Of a stretch of 42,429 nt of DNA, positions 7,472-15,672 are shown in pieces. This DNA comes from JBAYJT01 sp041664965. GTDB lineage: Bacteria; Pseudomonadota; Gammaproteobacteria; UBA9339. The notes under the pieces were generated by a model. The model saw nothing but the letters and a program-made list of their open reading frames with translations. It was not told where the DNA came from and did no database searches. Position 1 is the stretch's first letter. Each line of letters opens with the position of its first letter. The stretch is taken from the NCBI GenBank assembly GCA_041664965.1, contig JBAYJT010000010.1, positions 1 to 42,429 of the forward strand, in the 5' to 3' direction. Both the position numbers and the translations under genes were made by a program.

Positions 7472-8263
7472 CTATAAATCATTATTTCCATACTGAATCA
7501 TTTCACCAGAACTAGTCAACACCACACCTTGATTTGGTGAAATCATTTCGACTCGAGCGCCGTTAACAATATCACCAATTCTAACGGTTATTGTGTTACC
7601 TTTAGGATCTTCTAACCAAGCTCTGCCAGTTATTATGGCCTTAATGTGATACGGTGTTCTTTTAATTCCATTTTTCTTCTTTTTAGGCGGTTCTGGTGGT
7701 TTAACCATGGTCATCAAAACGTTGACTTTATTTGTCAATGTGTTCACAGAAGAGCTCAAATCTTCTACTGACTTACGTAAACCAATCAAAACTATCTGCC
7801 CTTCACCTAAAAGATTGCCAATTTTTTCCATCTGAGCCATATCTTGCTGCTCGCGATGTAACACGGCGTCTAATTGTCTACCTACTTTTTCATCTACATC
7901 AGGGCGTGGGGCAATAACTGGCTGAGGAGCTGGTACAGCTACTGGGGCCTGAGTGGGTTTAGGAAACTCAGGCTTAGCAATTATCTGCTGACCTAAACCG
8001 ATATTAGAATCCCGATGTTTTTGCGAAAAAACTCCCATTATTTGCATCAAAACAAGAGTCGCAACAACTAGCCCTACCGGAACCAATATTTTTTTACTTT
8101 TTAGCTTATCGAATAACGAGCTTTTCTCTTCTTTGATAGGCTCCTGAATTTGCTCAGTAATTGGAGAAGGAGCAGGCTGACTGTATGCATCTTCTGAAAC
8201 CACACGATATTCATCAGGGGAACTTACACCCGACTCTGTTTTATTAGTATTTAAATCATCCAT
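7472..8263 (-). CDS. icmG: Dot/Icm core protein IcmG/DotF
   Basis: DotF/IcmG is a bitopic inner-membrane protein of the Dot/Icm core; in Legionella it associates with DotG. The 263-residue product has a cytoplasmic N-terminus (about 60 residues, acidic), one TM helix at about 60-80 (ILVPVGLVVATLVLMQIMGVF) and a proline-rich linker. A predicted coiled coil follows (about 125-185), then a small C-terminal beta domain (ITGRAWLEDPKGNTITVRIG). The start is ATG with AAAGG upstream. Order icmE-icmG-icmC is as in Legionella. Confidence 0.94.
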   Translation of the reverse strand: MDDLNTNKTESGVSSPDEYRVVSEDAYSQPAPSPITEQIQEPIKEEKSSLFDKLKSKKILVPVGLVVATLVLMQIMGVFSQKHRDSNIGLGQQIIAKPEFPKPTQAPVAVPAPQPVIAPRPDVDEKVGRQLDAVLHREQQDMAQMEKIGNLLGEGQIVLIGLRKSVEDLSSSVNTLTNKVNVLMTMVKPPEPPKKKKNGIKRTPYHIKAIITGRAWLEDPKGNTITVRIGDIVNGARVEMISPNQGVVLTSSGEMIQYGNNDL

Positions 8264-8306
8264 ACTATTTACCTTTAAAGTTTTTTATTGATTCATAAAC
8301 CATTTT

Positions 8307-11300
8307 TTACTTATCATCCGATTTTTTAGGTACTGCCAAATCTGACATAAGCAAGATTCCTATACCAGTTCCAGCTTTGACCTCAACCGTTGGCGGCGTA
8401 TTAAATATTGGAGATAAATTTGTACCTAATTGCTGCCCCACATTTCCTAAAGCAACCATTAACTTATCTCCAGTATTGAGTTTCTGGAAAAAGTTAGTGC
8501 GCATACCATTGGTATTTTCTTGCGAAGAAGATCCCGATGTTTGAATTGCCTGTCCCAAACCACTAGCAAAAGATGAAGCGAATAATAAACCATAACGCAT
8601 CAAGTAGTGGTTATCAACATTGGTGGCCAAGGCTGTACGCGCTGTATTTTGATCTATAGCAACAGCGCTTACTGTAACACTACTGCTTAAGTAGGGCACA
8701 CTCAGTAAATTGAATTGCAAAAATACTTTCTTATTGGTACGTTGAAAACTACCCATTACTTTCGCTTTAGCTAACTTGCCTTGCACTATAGTCGCCATAA
8801 TGGGGCTATTTTCATCAGAATTAATGCCTGTATCCAATACCGCAAATAAAATTGTTCCAGCTTTAAATCTATCAACGTTAACGTCAGATGCTCCTGCAGA
8901 ACCTGTCTGGCCTGCTTGACCAGAACCTTCCCCTACCATAGCACCCGATGGACCCGCGCCTTCCCCTCCACCTGAAGTGTATTGCTGCCCAGTTACAGGA
9001 ACCCAGGAAGAAAAGAGCTCACTGGCTTGTCCACTTAAAGTTTGCTGCATTTGTTTAACTTGGTCAGAGTAATCTTGTTTAGATAGTCCTTGCATACCAC
9101 GCTTACGTGAATTATCCAAACGCTTTTCCCAATCGCTCCTTTGATCCCCTGCCTCCGTTGCCCTCATCGCTTTAGCTTTTTCCATAGCTATTGCTTGCGC
9201 AACACCAGCTTCTACGAGCTCATTCATTGCATAACCAGCGTGCATTAAACTCTCGTCACTAGCCCCACCTTCTTTAAGATCTTTAGCACTAAAACCGATT
9301 ACCTTAAGTTCAGGAATAGGAAAATCTGCCTCAACCAATTCTTTGGCAGTAAATCCTATTGCCTTTAGTTCTTTTGCACTAGCTCCAGTATCTTTTAGTT
9401 CCTTAGCAGAAAAACCAGCTGCCTTCATTTCTTCTAATGTAAAACCAATTGCTTTCAGCGCTCCAGCACCACAACCTAGACCTCTCAGCATAGAAGCAGG
9501 AGCTCCATCAGTACGCAATTTACGTAAGTGCTCCAAATCACATTTTTGCGCTGTTGTAGCAAGCGAAATCTCAGTCGCAGAAAATCCAGCTTTCTTTAAA
9601 TCTTCCGAATTAAAACCTGCTTTAAGTAAATCTTCCGCAACGAAACCAGCTTTTTTGAGTTCGCTAGCTGTAAAACCAGCTTGTTTTAAATCTTCGACCG
9701 AATAACCAGCATCTTTTAAATTTTGTGAAGTAAATTTAGCTTGTTTTAATTCTTGTGCAGTAAATCCGCCATTCTTTAACTCTTGTGCGGAAAAACCACC
9801 GGACTTTAATTCTGTAGCCGTAAAACCAGCAGCTTTCATTGCCGCCACTTCACATCCCATACTTTTCAGCTTAGCACTAAATACTCGCTTTTTATGCAAA
9901 TCACGCAAACGCTCTACACTACAATCCGAAACTCCTGGAGCCTCATTGGACGCAATGTTAGCTTTTTGTAATTCTTGCGCAGAAAATCCTGCTTGCTGCA
10001 TCTCACCAACACTAAATCCACCATCTCTTAAATCACGCGGAGTGAAGCCAGCCTCTTTAAGTTCACTGGCGGTAAAACCTGCTGCACGTAGCGTCGCCAC
10101 ACCACAGTCTAAGTTTTTTATAGTTTCAGGAGCAATTCCTTTGGAATGCAATTCCCGTATACGATCAACATCGCAAGAAGTATCGGCAATAGCCTTTGCT
10201 ATTTCAGCCTGAGAAAATCCTGCTAATTGCATATCGTTTTCTGTAAAACCAGCTTTTTTTAAATCCTTTGCAATAAAACCAGCTTCTTTTAAATCGCTAG
10301 CATTAAAACCAGCGTTTTTTAGTTCCTGTGCACTAAAGCCACCTTCTTTTAAATCTCCTGCTACAAAACCAGCATTTTTCAACTCTTCCGCTGTAAAACC
10401 TGCTTCCTTAAGAGCAGCAACTCCGCAATCTAAATCTTTCAAAGCTGCTGGAGCTATACCTTGCGATCGCACATCACGCAAGTGAGCAACACTGCATCCT
10501 GGATCAGAAACGGCTTTAGCAATTTCATCAGGAGAAAAACCTAATGAGCGTAACTCAGTTTCACCAACTCCCGCCCTTTTTAAATTCGTTGCGCTAAAAC
10601 CAGCATTTTTTAATTCTTGTGTTGAAAAACCAGCCTCTTTCAGCTTTTCCGCTCTGAATCCACCATCTTTAAGGTCCTTTGCAGAAAAACCCGCACTCTT
10701 AAGCTCCTTAGCTGTAAAACCAGCTGCTCTAAGCGCCTTAACTCCACAATTTAGATTTTTCAAAGTAGAACCAAAAACACCGCTAGTATGTATGTCCCGC
10801 AGGCGCTCTATACTGCAATCTTGTCCATTCATAGCCTGATCAACTTCAAAAGCACTGAAACCAGCTGCCTTCATGTCTTCTGGTTTAAATCCAGCAGCCC
10901 TCAACTCTGCAGCATTAAAACCAGCTTCTTTAATGTCTTGTGCAGAAAAACCAGCATCTTTGAATTCCTGAACTTTAAACCCGCCATCTTTAAGACTCTT
11001 CAATGAGTAACCTGCATCTTTTAATTCTTTAGCCGTAAATCCAGCAGCACTTAATGCTGCAACATCACACCCAAGTTCTCGTATAGCAGCACTAGAAATA
11101 CCTTGAGTATGTAGCTCGCGTAATTTTCCAAGACTACAATCTTGACTCGCAAACGTTTTAGAAATCTCATCGGCAGAAAAACCAGCTTCTTTGATATCAT
11201 TCGCTGTAAAACCAGCGCTTTTCAGCTCTCGCGCCGAAAAAAGACCGTCTTTAGCAAGTTCTGTGGAGCTCAAACCAGCATCCTTGAGCTCTATCGCTGT

Positions 11301-13028
11301 AAAACCAGCATCTTTTAAATCTTTAGCAGAAAATCCAATATCCTGAAGCTCTTTTGCGGTAAAACCAGCGGCCTTTAGCGCTGCAGAAGTACAAGCTAAT
11401 CTCTTCAAAGTAGCAACATCCGCATCTGGCCCTTTAAATTTATTTAAGTTATCTACTGTACAATTGGCTGATTGCGCTTGCGTTTGAGCTTGAAGAGGCC
11501 CAACGCCAGAACTAACCAAACCAACTCCGCCTACCTGACTAGCATCGAATCCTGCTCTAACCATGTCTCCAGAAGTAAAACCAGCAGCCTTCATATCTTC
11601 CACAGGAAAATTAGCATCTTTAAGCTCTTTGCCACTAAAACCAGCTTCTTTTAAATCTTTGGCGTTAAAACCAGCTTCTTTTAGATCTTTCGCACTAATT
11701 CCAGCTGCTCGTATTTCACCCGCAGAGAAAGCGGCTTCTTTTAAATCTTTGGCGCTAAAACCAGCTTCTTTTAGTTCCCTAGCATCAAATCCAGCGTCTC
11801 TTAGATCTTTAGCCGAATAACCCGCTTCCTTTAATTCGGCTACAGCATATCCAGCCTGCTTCATCTCATTTCCGGAATAACCTACGCTTTGCAATTCTTT
11901 AGCCGTATAACCCGCATCTTTTAATTCGCGAGCAGTAAACCCTGAGTCTCTTAAATCTCCAGCAGCAAAACCAGCCACTCTTAATTCTGCTGGCGAAAAA
12001 CCTCCAGCTCGCAAAGAAGCAGCACTACATCCTGTATTTTTCAAAGCCACACCTTGCAAACCTTGAGAGCGCATCTTCTTCACTCTCTCTTCGCTACAAT
12101 TCTGACTACTCACGGCGTTTGCCTTACGAATTTCCTCATCACTTACACCGGCATTTTTTAAATCAAGATTAGAAAATCCAGCACGCAATAACTGCGCAGG
12201 AGATAAACCTGCTGCCAAAAGCTCTTTAGCACCGAAATTAGCGCTCTTTAATTGAGCAGCAGTAAAACCTGCTTCTGCCAAATCTTTTACAGCTAAACCA
12301 GCCTTTATAGCTTCCTCAGCAGTAAAACCAGCGTCTTTTAAATCCTTAGCACTAAAACCAGCATCCACCATAGTTTTAGCGGAAAAGTTCGCGCTTTTAA
12401 GATCTTCTGCATTAAATCCAGCCTCACGTAGCTCCTTAATACCAAAACCAACACCCGCTAAATCTTTCGCAGAAAAACCTGCATTACGCAACGCTGCAGC
12501 AGAAAAACCAATATCACGTAATTCTTTAGCCGAAAAACCTGCATCAAATAGCTCACCTGCCGTATAACCAGCAGATTTCAAAGCTTCTAAACTGCAACCT
12601 CGGCAATGCAATTCTGTAGCATTTACGCCTGCTGACTTAGCCAATTTTAAGTCTTCAGCAGAACACCCGGCTTTACTTACGCGTCGCCCGGTATCTTTTC
12701 CCCAAGCGCTTCCATCTACGTAAGTTGCACGAGTTACTGTAGCAACAGCAGCTGTTTTCGCTTGCTCAGCTTGATAAGCTTGCTCTTCGTTTTGCTGTTC
12801 TTGCAATTTGACATACTCTCGTGTGGCATTTCCAACACCAGGCACAGAACGAATAGCTGGGACACCTTGCAAAGATGCACCTGTAGCCGGTCCTTTAGTA
12901 GAACTACTTTTAAAACGGGCGATGCTGATAATAACTGCTACCAGAGCCACAACTACTAAAATTATGACAAAACCTCGTGATTTACTGTCACTAAAGACCT
13001 TGTTTATGTTTTGTGTTTTTTCACCCAT
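8307..13028 (-). CDS. icmE: Dot/Icm core channel protein IcmE/DotG (VirB10-like), greatly expanded
   Basis: DotG forms the central channel of the Dot/Icm core complex, spanning from the inner membrane to the outer-membrane cap. There is a short cytoplasmic N-terminus and one TM helix at about residues 16-36 (FVIILVVVALVAVIISIA). A repeat domain of roughly 1150 residues (about 120-1275) follows, made of decapeptides such as AGFSAKDLKE. The C-terminal VirB10/TrbI domain (about 1380-1573; DVNVDRFKAGTILFAVLDTG) closes the protein. At about 1573 residues it is some 500 longer than Legionella DotG (1048). I choose the ATG at 13028 (MGEKTQNINK): it follows the icmK TGA by one base and has GGGTGGGA upstream. 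A TTG at 13046 is unlikely. Confidence 0.96.
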   Translation of the reverse strand: MGEKTQNINKVFSDSKSRGFVIILVVVALVAVIISIARFKSSSTKGPATGASLQGVPAIRSVPGVGNATREYVKLQEQQNEEQAYQAEQAKTAAVATVTRATYVDGSAWGKDTGRRVSKAGCSAEDLKLAKSAGVNATELHCRGCSLEALKSAGYTAGELFDAGFSAKELRDIGFSAAALRNAGFSAKDLAGVGFGIKELREAGFNAEDLKSANFSAKTMVDAGFSAKDLKDAGFTAEEAIKAGLAVKDLAEAGFTAAQLKSANFGAKELLAAGLSPAQLLRAGFSNLDLKNAGVSDEEIRKANAVSSQNCSEERVKKMRSQGLQGVALKNTGCSAASLRAGGFSPAELRVAGFAAGDLRDSGFTARELKDAGYTAKELQSVGYSGNEMKQAGYAVAELKEAGYSAKDLRDAGFDARELKEAGFSAKDLKEAAFSAGEIRAAGISAKDLKEAGFNAKDLKEAGFSGKELKDANFPVEDMKAAGFTSGDMVRAGFDASQVGGVGLVSSGVGPLQAQTQAQSANCTVDNLNKFKGPDADVATLKRLACTSAALKAAGFTAKELQDIGFSAKDLKDAGFTAIELKDAGLSSTELAKDGLFSARELKSAGFTANDIKEAGFSADEISKTFASQDCSLGKLRELHTQGISSAAIRELGCDVAALSAAGFTAKELKDAGYSLKSLKDGGFKVQEFKDAGFSAQDIKEAGFNAAELRAAGFKPEDMKAAGFSAFEVDQAMNGQDCSIERLRDIHTSGVFGSTLKNLNCGVKALRAAGFTAKELKSAGFSAKDLKDGGFRAEKLKEAGFSTQELKNAGFSATNLKRAGVGETELRSLGFSPDEIAKAVSDPGCSVAHLRDVRSQGIAPAALKDLDCGVAALKEAGFTAEELKNAGFVAGDLKEGGFSAQELKNAGFNASDLKEAGFIAKDLKKAGFTENDMQLAGFSQAEIAKAIADTSCDVDRIRELHSKGIAPETIKNLDCGVATLRAAGFTASELKEAGFTPRDLRDGGFSVGEMQQAGFSAQELQKANIASNEAPGVSDCSVERLRDLHKKRVFSAKLKSMGCEVAAMKAAGFTATELKSGGFSAQELKNGGFTAQELKQAKFTSQNLKDAGYSVEDLKQAGFTASELKKAGFVAEDLLKAGFNSEDLKKAGFSATEISLATTAQKCDLEHLRKLRTDGAPASMLRGLGCGAGALKAIGFTLEEMKAAGFSAKELKDTGASAKELKAIGFTAKELVEADFPIPELKVIGFSAKDLKEGGASDESLMHAGYAMNELVEAGVAQAIAMEKAKAMRATEAGDQRSDWEKRLDNSRKRGMQGLSKQDYSDQVKQMQQTLSGQASELFSSWVPVTGQQYTSGGGEGAGPSGAMVGEGSGQAGQTGSAGASDVNVDRFKAGTILFAVLDTGINSDENSPIMATIVQGKLAKAKVMGSFQRTNKKVFLQFNLLSVPYLSSSVTVSAVAIDQNTARTALATNVDNHYLMRYGLLFASSFASGLGQAIQTSGSSSQENTNGMRTNFFQKLNTGDKLMVALGNVGQQLGTNLSPIFNTPPTVEVKAGTGIGILLMSDLAVPKKSDDK
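9200..12670 (-). repeat. Decapeptide repeat region of DotG with C-x22-C punctuation
   Basis: About a hundred units of ten residues follow the pattern A-G-F-[ST]-A-K-[ED]-L-[KR]-[DEA]. At intervals a module with two cysteines exactly 22 residues apart interrupts them, for example CSVERLRDLH...GC and CSLGKLRELH...GC. I count nine such pairs. At DNA level the units are diverged rather than identical. Boundaries are approximate. Confidence 0.9.
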
Positions 13029-13029
13029 G

Positions 13030-14058
13030 TCATTCCCACCCTTCAAGTGTTAAGGTTATGGTCTTATCCTTTCCATGCTCCAACGCTAAAACCACTGGCG
13101 ATGTTTGTAATTCGTAAGCATGAGTGCCATCCATACTGGTCATAATCGATCTCCAAGCTGGAGAAATAATATCCAAATTGGTACGTAAAAATAACGTCCT
13201 TCCAATATACCAAGCCTGGCATTCTCCTCCTAAAACTTTTAGAGGTTTGCTACCTCTTGGAGGTATACCATTTAGAACATCAAGTAAAACTGGATTAGCA
13301 ACGCCTGGTAGGCCATTTTGCTCGACCATAGCGTTCGGACCCATTCCAGGTACATGCAAATCTACTCGATAATCGACCGCTTCTTGTCCAGACAACAGGG
13401 AAAGCATAACTGGCGTATTCAAGCCTTTTAGCATAATCGCCAAATTGGTACGCTTATAAAATGTCACAGACTGGATCAACAAGGTGTTGCTCTTTTTATC
13501 CCATTGAATATTAAATGCCGAAGGGTCACCAAGACTATAAGCTGAAATTGGCCATGGTTGACCAGTTGAATCCATGATTACTAACGAGGTTATATATCCA
13601 GCTTGCAAGCGTATCACAGGCGGAGTTGCTCGCGGCTGCAGATCTACAACAATAGAGCTTGATGTTGGACGAGGAGGAACCCCAACTGGCTGCACAGCAG
13701 CTTTTTGAGCCTCATTAAAGGCAGCCTTCAAGCGAGTAATTTGATCTGGGGACATTGGCAAAAGCTGGTTTACTACATTGGTAAAAGCATCCTCGTACAT
13801 ATCTGGCTGTTCTGGAGGAGTTTCTGCCTTAGCAGGTACCGCTACTGGATTTTGACCTGGTTGCTGCGCTGCTTGCGCATTGGGATCTGGCACAGCTGCT
13901 GCACTTCCATCTGGTTTTTTCTGAGGCTGGATGCGAGTTAAAACTTGTTGAACAAATTGAGCCTGGTCTTTATCTATATCTCCAGTTTCTGCAGCCGCAA
14001 AACAAGCTGTAGAAAATAAAACCAAAGTAGCAATTAACATCCTTACCAATAAAATCAT
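13030..14058 (-). CDS. icmK: Dot/Icm outer-membrane core protein IcmK/DotH
   Basis: DotH/IcmK is a periplasmic/outer-membrane component that, with DotC and DotD, forms the outer ring around DotG. The 342-residue precursor starts with a Sec signal peptide (MLIATLVLFSTACFAAAE). A Pro/Gln/Ala-rich segment follows (about residues 45-85). The conserved C-terminal beta-rich region includes YITSLVIMDSTGQPWPI and the end motif ITLTLEGWE. Start ATG at 14058 has AAAGAG upstream; an internal ATG at residue 7 could also serve. It overlaps nothing and sits one base before the icmE start, so translation is probably coupled. Confidence 0.95.
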   Translation of the reverse strand: MILLVRMLIATLVLFSTACFAAAETGDIDKDQAQFVQQVLTRIQPQKKPDGSAAAVPDPNAQAAQQPGQNPVAVPAKAETPPEQPDMYEDAFTNVVNQLLPMSPDQITRLKAAFNEAQKAAVQPVGVPPRPTSSSIVVDLQPRATPPVIRLQAGYITSLVIMDSTGQPWPISAYSLGDPSAFNIQWDKKSNTLLIQSVTFYKRTNLAIMLKGLNTPVMLSLLSGQEAVDYRVDLHVPGMGPNAMVEQNGLPGVANPVLLDVLNGIPPRGSKPLKVLGGECQAWYIGRTLFLRTNLDIISPAWRSIMTSMDGTHAYELQTSPVVLALEHGKDKTITLTLEGWE

Positions 14059-14082
14059 ACTTTTTGTACTCTTTATTTTTTA

Positions 14083-14778
14083 CTATCTAGCAGGACTCGA
14101 GCCAGGACCAGAAACAAAGCTAGCAATCGCAATACCGCGCGGAGTATTCAATGTCGGAACTCTGCTGACAACCATAGTGACAACCAAGGGCTGTTGAGTG
14201 TTTTCTGTTGCACTCTGATAAGTAACTAAAATCGGTAACTGCACCTTCCAGGCATAACGATCATTAACTAGACCTTGGTCCAAAATAACAGGCGCACCAG
14301 TTGCCACAGCAGAAACTACTAGTTTTTTATCCAAAACCATATCTAAGGTACGAGAGCTCTTTAGGGCATCCTCGAAATTAGACCAACCTTCTGGCGTAAA
14401 ATAATTTTGAGCTTTCTGCAAAGCTTCGCGATAATCAACAAAATTATAAGAATAAACAGCCACAGCAGCCCTACTCGCCCACTGCACTAATTCACCGGGG
14501 GACATAACAGGCATACTGAGAGGATAAAGAGGGGTAATACGACCATCGGATCCTGTCGCAAAATATTGAGGAGTTGGAACGTTGGAAATTTGATAAAAAA
14601 CCACACCAACTAAACCAAAATTTATCAAAATCATCAGCAAAAGAGCGCTAATAACTCGACGGTAATTATCGCGATAAAAATTATTGCGCAGCATTACGAC
14701 TTCTAGGCCGCTTCCGCCTGCTTTTTGCGCCTCAACTTTCGCTTCTGGCTTCACTTCTGCTTTGACTTCTGTTGTCAT
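14083..14778 (-). CDS. icmL: Dot/Icm inner-membrane protein IcmL/DotI
   Basis: DotI/IcmL is a VirB8-like inner-membrane protein essential for effector translocation. The 231-residue protein has a charged, Lys/Glu/Ala-rich N-terminus, the family motif VVMLRNNFYRDNYRRVISAL, one TM helix (LLLMILINFGLVGVVFYQI, about residues 43-63) and a periplasmic domain with WASRAAVAVYSYNFVDYREAL. Start ATG at 14778 with AGAGGG seven bases upstream. Legionella also has icmM (dotJ), a truncated paralogue between icmN and icmL; there is no such gene here. Confidence 0.96.
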   Translation of the reverse strand: MTTEVKAEVKPEAKVEAQKAGGSGLEVVMLRNNFYRDNYRRVISALLLMILINFGLVGVVFYQISNVPTPQYFATGSDGRITPLYPLSMPVMSPGELVQWASRAAVAVYSYNFVDYREALQKAQNYFTPEGWSNFEDALKSSRTLDMVLDKKLVVSAVATGAPVILDQGLVNDRYAWKVQLPILVTYQSATENTQQPLVVTMVVSRVPTLNTPRGIAIASFVSGPGSSPAR

Positions 14779-14788
14779 AATAGACCCT

Positions 14789-15349
14789 CTAATCCTTACA
14801 TTTATCAGCCAAAACCTGGAAACTAATTTCTACAAAATCGCCATACTGAGAGCCTTGGCTAGCCTTACATTCATAGCGAATTCCATTAGATATTCCGAGT
14901 CGTATATCGACCTTTCTTTGCCACAAATAATCAATTACTCTAAGCGCCGATTCTTCCGCCAAACCTTTTGTTACAGAAGCAACTTCAGCGGAACTACCAG
15001 GCCTAGCACAACGATAACTCAGCGCCTTAATATCTATGATTTCATAGCTACCAGCTAATCCTACCACGTTCTCTAAAATTTTTATTCCACTATTGCTAAT
15101 ATTTGCCGAGTTAGCATTAAACAACTGCTGCATAGGAATGTCGAGAACTAAAACATCTTTTTTGTATTTTGGCATTTTGGTTATGAATTGGTGCAATGAA
15201 GCAATCCATTCTTTGGCAGGAGGATGCTCACAATAAGGCGGCTTCCAAATAATTTCTACTGGCTTCGTGCCGCAACCAGACAAAAGCACCAAAAAGCTAC
15301 AACTTATTAAAAAAATGAGAAATTTTCGGCCGATTTTACCAAAAAACAT
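14789..15349 (-). CDS. icmN: Dot/Icm outer-membrane lipoprotein IcmN/DotK-like
   Basis: DotK/IcmN is a lipoprotein with an OmpA-like peptidoglycan-binding fold that decorates the Dot/Icm outer-membrane complex. The 186-residue product has a signal peptide ending in the lipobox LLSGC (Cys about residue 26), then a domain with LDIPMQQLFNANSANISNSG and IIDIKALSYRCARPG, compatible with an OmpA-like C-terminal domain. I start it at the ATG at 15349, which has GAGGA four bases upstream; an in-frame codon at 15376 would add nine residues without a ribosome site. It is the first gene of the leftward operon; its stop overlaps the icmL Shine-Dalgarno. Confidence 0.82.
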   Translation of the reverse strand: MFFGKIGRKFLIFLISCSFLVLLSGCGTKPVEIIWKPPYCEHPPAKEWIASLHQFITKMPKYKKDVLVLDIPMQQLFNANSANISNSGIKILENVVGLAGSYEIIDIKALSYRCARPGSSAEVASVTKGLAEESALRVIDYLWQRKVDIRLGISNGIRYECKASQGSQYGDFVEISFQVLADKCKD

Positions 15350-15390
15350 GAAGTCCTCGTTCACAAAAAACGACAAAAACAGTTGAAAAA

Positions 15391-15419
15391 ATTGTAAACA
15401 AAATCACTGCGATAAGCAA
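15391..15419 (-). promoter_or_regulatory. Likely main promoter of the Dot/Icm operon
   Basis: On the minus strand TTGCTT (15419-15414) and TACAAT (15396-15391, 5 of 6 to consensus) are separated by exactly 17 bp. The -10 lies 41 bp before the icmN start codon. No PmrA-type box was seen here. Confidence 0.55.
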
Positions 15420-15570
15420 ACATATTCAATGATGTTTTTAGTGAGCATTTAATGCATCAAAGATTCTGTTACTTTCGTCATCTTCTAGCGACTTGACCAA
15501 GAGGATCCAGACTAAACAAGAAAATCCAATGTTACTCAAGCCTATTCAAAGATTGTTACTTTAAAATTCA
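15420..15570. other. Intergenic stretch between icmN and the Rpn gene
   Basis: About 150 bp of non-coding sequence between the icmN promoter and repeat copy 2. I see no tRNA, no clear terminator and no open frame worth reporting. It presumably holds upstream control sequence for the divergent units. Confidence 0.5.
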
Positions 15571-15621
15571 ACTCATTGATTTTAAAAGAAATCATGTAGA
15601 CATGTTTTTTGGTATTTTTGC
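15571..15621 (+). repeat. Dispersed intergenic repeat, copy 2 (upstream of Rpn gene)
   Basis: Starts ACTCATTGATTTTAAAAGAA, continues through ATCATGTAGACATGTTTTTT and ends GGTATTTTTGC. Same orientation as copy 3, which lies about 1 kb downstream. Its last bases overlap a possible -35 (TTGCAA, 15618-15623) of the Rpn gene. Confidence 0.9.
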
Positions 15622-15664
15622 AAAAAAATAAATTCTATGTTAGAGTAATGCCTCAAACACGAGG
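15618..15664 (+). promoter_or_regulatory. Candidate promoter and SD-masking hairpin of the Rpn gene
   Basis: TTGCAA (15618-15623) and TAGAGT (15641-15646) are 17 bp apart. Downstream, CCTC (15651-15654) can pair with GAGG (15661-15664), the Shine-Dalgarno; flanking bases extend the stem to about 7 bp including a G-U pair. Both elements are weak. Confidence 0.35.
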
Positions 15665-15672
15665 TATTTCCT

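Noticed and set aside
9343..11820. Long plus-strand open frames (for example 9343-9705, 9946-10212, 11563-11820) rich in Lys-Pro-Ala
   Set aside because: They are the antisense reading of the DotG decapeptide repeats and simply mirror their 30-bp period; no start signals.
9200..12670. Possible CRISPR or satellite array from the 30-bp periodicity
   Set aside because: The periodicity lies within one intact reading frame with codon-level divergence, so it reflects the decapeptide repeat of DotG.
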